Source: Panicum virgatum
Lineage: Eukaryota; Streptophyta; Magnoliopsida; Poales; Poaceae
Assembly (NCBI RefSeq): GCF_016808335.1
Contig: NC_053138.1
Coordinates: forward strand, 12,765,900 to 12,829,899
DNA: 64,000 bases
Direction of reading: 5' to 3'
The translations under genes were made by a program, and so were the position numbers. Under the pieces are notes generated by a model, which saw only the letters and a program-made list of their open reading frames with translations, was not told the DNA's origin and did not search any database. Shown piece by piece: positions 59,634-64,000 of this stretch; the first letter of the stretch is position 1, and every line of letters begins with the position of its first letter.

Positions 59634-60995
59634 ATCTTGCGTAGTTTTTGGTCTGGATCTTTTGCATATAGGTGATATGTTGTTGTAGTAGATTGGATCT
59701 ATTACTTTTGCACGGTTTGATTAGATCAATTGGTCATAAGGGGTTAAAACTGGAGCGAGTTGATTGCGCGGCATGTGACAAAAGATTAGTTTGTGTTCTT
59801 TCTCTGTTATGCATACGACATGTCCCTACCGGCTGGAATCACCATCGGGACTAACTGTGTGCATAGTCAGTAGATTGAACCAACAGATCAAGGTCATGTG
59901 TAGATGCAGTCTTCTCAAGTGCAAAGTTTGCACGGTCAAGGTGATTGACCTAGTGAAAATTGAGGCATTATGAATGGCTCGGATTTGAGGTGATGTGATC
60001 ACTTTGATGAGATTTTCATAGGGATTCAATGGGACCGCCGTTGCTTTCTCGCTGTAGCGGCTTCCCAAGCGCTACTTTGGTAGAACACGTCGTACGCCTA
60101 ACTTGTTTTTGCAGGGTGTGATGTGAATGGTATGGCCTCAATGTCATGTGATGATGTATGTGATGATTTGTGCGACCTGCGTGTCGCAAGTTAACACAAC
60201 CGGGTTGAGGTTGCACCATTATTGTATAACGACCTGCGTGTCGACTTGTGATGTTTGAATCCTCATGTAATTATTTCACTAGCTATTAGATGTAGTAGCT
60301 TAGTATCTTTTCATGGAGGTTTCAATCATGATGGCGATGATGATCACCACAAGACAGGACGGATGGCAATGGAGGTCACCTTGGAGCCATGGCGATGGAG
60401 CCCATTGTGATGCAAGAGGCCATACTATTCACAATATAATATGATTATATGCCTGTGATGTTTATTTTCCTGTCATACTATTCTTTCATGCTTTTACATA
60501 TGGTGGATGCTTTAATCATGATAGAATAGCTTCCCTCAGAAAAGTTTGAGTTTTTGATGCCTTTTACCAATAGCTGCACCTATAAATTTTGATCGTTGTG
60601 TGGTAGGTTTACCAAAGTAGAGTACCCTCAGCTATCACTTTTGTATAGGGTGGATGTCGGACATTCACAAGCATAGTATTGGTTTACTCAGCAAAGCTAT
60701 CAAAACAGTTTTGGGCTTTAAGGCATAGGGTTGGGGCCGGGGCATTGGATGCCACCCAACAAACAAGAGTCGCATAGAGATGTGATTAGTAATTTGTTAC
60801 TTACCTGTATCACTACTTTTCTAGCCGTGATGTTAAAGCTCACTAGAATTTTAGTGATTATGGATCTTGAACCACTATATGTCATTAGAGGGAAGATGAC
60901 TTTGATATAGTAGGTTGTCTTTTGTTAAATCAGTTAATGAAAGTCTTTACATAAACTTAGTGCTGAAATCTTGCTTTACTTTAATGTTGTAGATC
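59634..60995 (+). other. Untranslated leader of the copia element
   Basis: About 1.36 kb between the primer-binding site and the gag start, AT-rich, without a conserved frame. Leaders of this length are known in copia elements. TTGTAG just before the gag ATG could be a splice acceptor, but no donor was chosen. Confidence 0.6.
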
Positions 60996-63900
60996 ATGTC
61001 TGCCAGTAACAATTCCGCTTTCAATTTGCGTTCTGTTCTTGAGAAAGAAAAGTTGAATGGAACAAACTTTATTGATTGGTACCGCAACCTGAGAATTGTT
61101 CTCAGGCAAGAGAAAAAGGAGTATGTTCTTGAGCAGCCATATCCTGATGATCTCCCTGACAATGCAACTGCTGCTGATCGCAGAGCTTATGAGAAGCACT
61201 GCAATGACTCACTTGATGTCAGCTGTCTGATGCTCGCCACCATGTCCCCTGATCTGCAGAAGCAGTATGAGCATGCGGATGCTCATACCATGATCGAGGG
61301 GCTGCGTGGGATGTTTCAGAACCAAGCCAGGACTGAGAGGTTCAATATCTCAAAATCCTTGTTTGCGTGCAAGCTGGCAGAAGGTAGCCCAGTCAGTCCT
61401 CATGTGATCAAAATGATTGGTTACATTGAGACTTTGGATAGACTTGGTTCTGAACTTCACCAAGACTTGGCTACTGATGTTATTCTCCAGTCGCTCCCGG
61501 CGAGCTATGAGCCTTTTATCATGAACTTTCAGATGAATGGCTTGGATAAAACATTGAGTGAGTTGCATGGGATGCTAAAAATAGCAGAGGAGAGCATTAA
61601 GAAGAATCCCAATCATGTGATGATGATTCAGAAGGGGAACAAAAAGAGGAAGCGTTGGACGCCTCCTAATCCCAAAGGTAAAGGCAAGGAAAAGAGTTCC
61701 GGTGGTGAGTCCTCAGGCTCTAAGCTAAAGCCAGCACCTAAGGCCAAATCTGGCCCTACTTCTGAAGATGAATGCTTCCACTGTCATGAAAAGGGACATT
61801 GGTCTTGGAACTGCAAGAAGTACTTGGAAGAAAAGAAGAAGAAGAAGGGAAGTGAGACTTCCACTTCAGGTATAAATGTTATAGAAATAAATATTGCATT
61901 ATCTTCTAGTGAATCATGGGTATTTGATACTGGATCGATGATTCACACTTGCAAATCGTTGCAGGGTCTAAGTGAGACTAGAAGATTTGCAAGAGGCGAG
62001 TTGGACGTTCGGGTCGGCAATGGCGCAAAGGTTGCGGTGTTGGCGGTCGGCACCTACCACTTGTCTCTACCCTCCGGATTAGTTTTGGAATTAAATAATT
62101 GTTATTGCATTCCTGCTTTGAGCAAGAACATTATTTCTTCTTCATGTTTGGAAGAAGTTGGTGATTTTAAGATTGTAATTGAGAACAAACGTTGTTATAT
62201 CTTTTGCAATGGTATTTTTTATGCTCATTGTCCATTGGTGAATGGATTATATGTTCTTGATCTTGAGGATAAATCTGTCTGTAACATTAATACTAAGAGG
62301 CTTAGACCAAATGATTTGAATCCCACTTTTATTTGGCATTGTCGCTTAGGTCATATAAATGAGAAGCGCATTGAACAACTCCATAAAGATGGATTGTTAA
62401 GCTCATTTGATTTTGAATCATTTGACATATGTGAGTCGTGTTTGCTTGGAAAGATGACCAAAGCGCCTTTCACTGGTCAGAGTGAGAGGGCGAGTGACTT
62501 GTTGGGACTTGTACATACCGATGTATGTGGACCAATGAGCTCAATAGCCAGAGGTGGTTTTCAGTACTTCATTACTTTCACTGATGACTTTAGTAGATAT
62601 GGCTATATCTACTTAATGAGGCACAAGTCTGAATCGTTTGAAAAGTTCAAAGAATTTTAGAATGAAGTACAAAATCAATTAGGCAAGATAATTAAATTTC
62701 TGCGATCTGATCGTGGAGGAGAATATTTGAGCCTTGAATTTGGTGATCATTTGAAGCAATGTGGAATTATTCCGCAGCTAACTCCGCCCGGAACGCCTCA
62801 ATGGAATGGGGTATCCGAACGGAGGAACCGAACCTTGTTGGACATGGTTAGGTCCATGATGAGCCAAGCTGATCTTCCATTGTCATTTTGGGGTTATGCT
62901 CTTGAAACTGCTGCGTTCACACTGAATAGGGTTCCAAGTAAGTCTGTTGAGAAGACACCATATGAGATATGGACTGGGAAGCGTCCCGGATTATCTTTTC
63001 TCAAAGTTTGGGGATGTGAGGCTTATGTCAAACGTTTGATGTCAGATAAGCTCACTCCAAAGTTAGACAAATGTTTCTTTGTGGGGTATCCTAGGGAAAC
63101 CAAAGGATATTATTTTTACAATAAGGCGGAAGGCAAAGTGTTTGTCGCTCGCAATGGTGTTTTCTTAGAAAAGGAGTTTCTCTCAAAAGGATTTAGTGGG
63201 AGCAAGGTGCAACTTGAAGAAATTCAGGAAACACCCGAAACTGTTTCAGCACCCACTAAAGATCCACGGGATGTGCAAGATGTTGCACAACCCGTAGTTG
63301 AGGCACCAGCCCCACGAAGGTCTATAAGGGCACGTCGCGCTACTGACAAGCTCAACCTCCTTATTACGGAGGAGCGCCATGTATTATTGATGGAAAATGA
63401 TGAGCCCTTGACCTACAAAGAAGCAATGCTGGGACCCGACTCCGACAAATGGCTTGAAGCCATGGAATCCGAGTTAAAATCCATGCATGGTAATCAAGTT
63501 TGGAACTTGGTCGATCAGATTGACAGTGTAAGACCTGTCGACTGTAAGTGGATTTTTAAGAAAAAATTAGACATGGATGGAAATGTTCACATCTATAAGG
63601 CACGATTGGTGGCGAAAGGTTTCCGACAAATTCAAGGTGTTGACTATGAGGAAACCTTTTCGCCCGTCGCAATGCTAAAGTCTGTTCGGATTCTCCTAGC
63701 AATTGCCGCATATTATGACTATGAGATATGGCAAATGGATGTCAAAACCGCTTTTCTTAATGGACATCTAAGTGAGGATGTGTATATGACACAGCCTGAA
63801 GGTTTTGTCGATCCTAAAAATGCTGGGAAAATATGTAAGCTTCAGAGGTCCATCTATGGATTGAAGCAAGCATCTCGGAGTTGGAATATTCGTTTTGATG

Positions 63901-64000
63901 AAGTAGTCAAAGGGTTTGGCTTCATCAAGAATGAAGATGAGCCTTGTGTTTACAAAAAGGCTAGTGGGAGCGCACTTGTGTTTCTGGTCTTATATGTGGA
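60996..64000 (+). pseudogene. copia gag-pol polyprotein, interrupted by an in-frame stop, cut by window end
   Basis: Retrotransposon polyprotein for particle formation, integration and reverse transcription. Order along the frame: gag (LNGTNFIDWYRNLRIVL), a zinc knuckle near 61770-61815 (CFHCHEKGHWSWNC), aspartic protease (WVFDTGSMIH) at about 61920, GAG-pre-integrase (HCRLGHINEKRI), then the integrase core with acidic residues in HTDVCGP, RSDRGGEY and SERRNR, and reverse transcriptase with KARLVAKGF and QMDVKTAFLNG. The frame has one TAG stop at 62658-62660, inside the integrase core, and is otherwise open to the window end, just before the polymerase active-site motif. This integrase-before-RT order defines Ty1/copia. 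A single stop implies a fairly young but inactive copy; RNase H and the 3' LTR lie beyond 64000. Confidence 0.93.

Overview
This window is nuclear DNA from a grass (Poaceae), probably a panicoid; species not determined. The reasons are GC-rich first exons beside AT-rich introns and spacers, many short introns with plant splice sites, grass-type Stowaway/Tourist/Mutator/hAT MITEs, an Au-type SINE, LINE tails and LTR retrotransposons, and proteins that match plant families. It is gene-moderate, repeat-rich euchromatin. I see no bacterial, organellar or CRISPR features.

Layout. 1-4574 (+): C-terminal 905 codons of a SIN3-like corepressor. 5403-5630 (+): a small secreted Ala/Pro-rich peptide. About 6370-12750: a large tandem duplication whose second copy is split by a 2.9 kb LTR-type insertion. 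12976-15678 (-): a plant protein of unknown function with two frame breaks and one broken splice acceptor. 16.2-19.4 kb: AT-rich spacer with a MITE and a textbook SINE. 19.5-23.8 kb (+): RhoGDI. 25.2-27.6 kb (+): HD2-type histone deacetylase with an AT-AC (U12) intron. 28.5-28.9 kb (+): doubtful small gene. 29.4-31.1 kb: LINE remnants. 31.7-32.6 kb (+): reticulon. 33.4-38.7 kb (-): a complete 22-exon AGO4-clade Argonaute, with a 5' UTR exon near 41.3-41.5 kb and nested transposons in the intron between. 42-48 kb: MITE-rich spacer with an Au-like SINE. 48.4-49.7 kb (-): ATL-type RING-H2 E3 ligase. 50.6-51.3 kb: LINE remnant. 51.8-53.4 kb (+): small basic plant protein. 54.1-55.9 kb (-): A1 aspartic protease-like protein with a DTA first motif. 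56.9-58.95 kb: PIF/Harbinger-like element with a nested hAT MITE. 59.1-64.0 kb (+): 5' part of a Ty1/copia retrotransposon cut by the window edge.

The genes are independently transcribed; there is no operon logic. By chance or not, three encode chromatin-silencing factors (SIN3, HD2 deacetylase, AGO4), and the AGO4 gene, which belongs to the pathway that silences transposons, carries nested transposons in its leader intron. Exon chains for SIN3 (2718 nt from its first in-window codon), RhoGDI (651), HDT (927), reticulon (636), AGO4 (2721), the 51.8 kb gene (519) and the protease (1602) were built by hand from GT-AG (or stated) sites, and each length is divisible by three. Nothing here amounts to a clearly new biological system. 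The best leads are the AT-AC intron, the DTA protease, the nested palindrome-bearing duplication and the broken membrane-protein gene.
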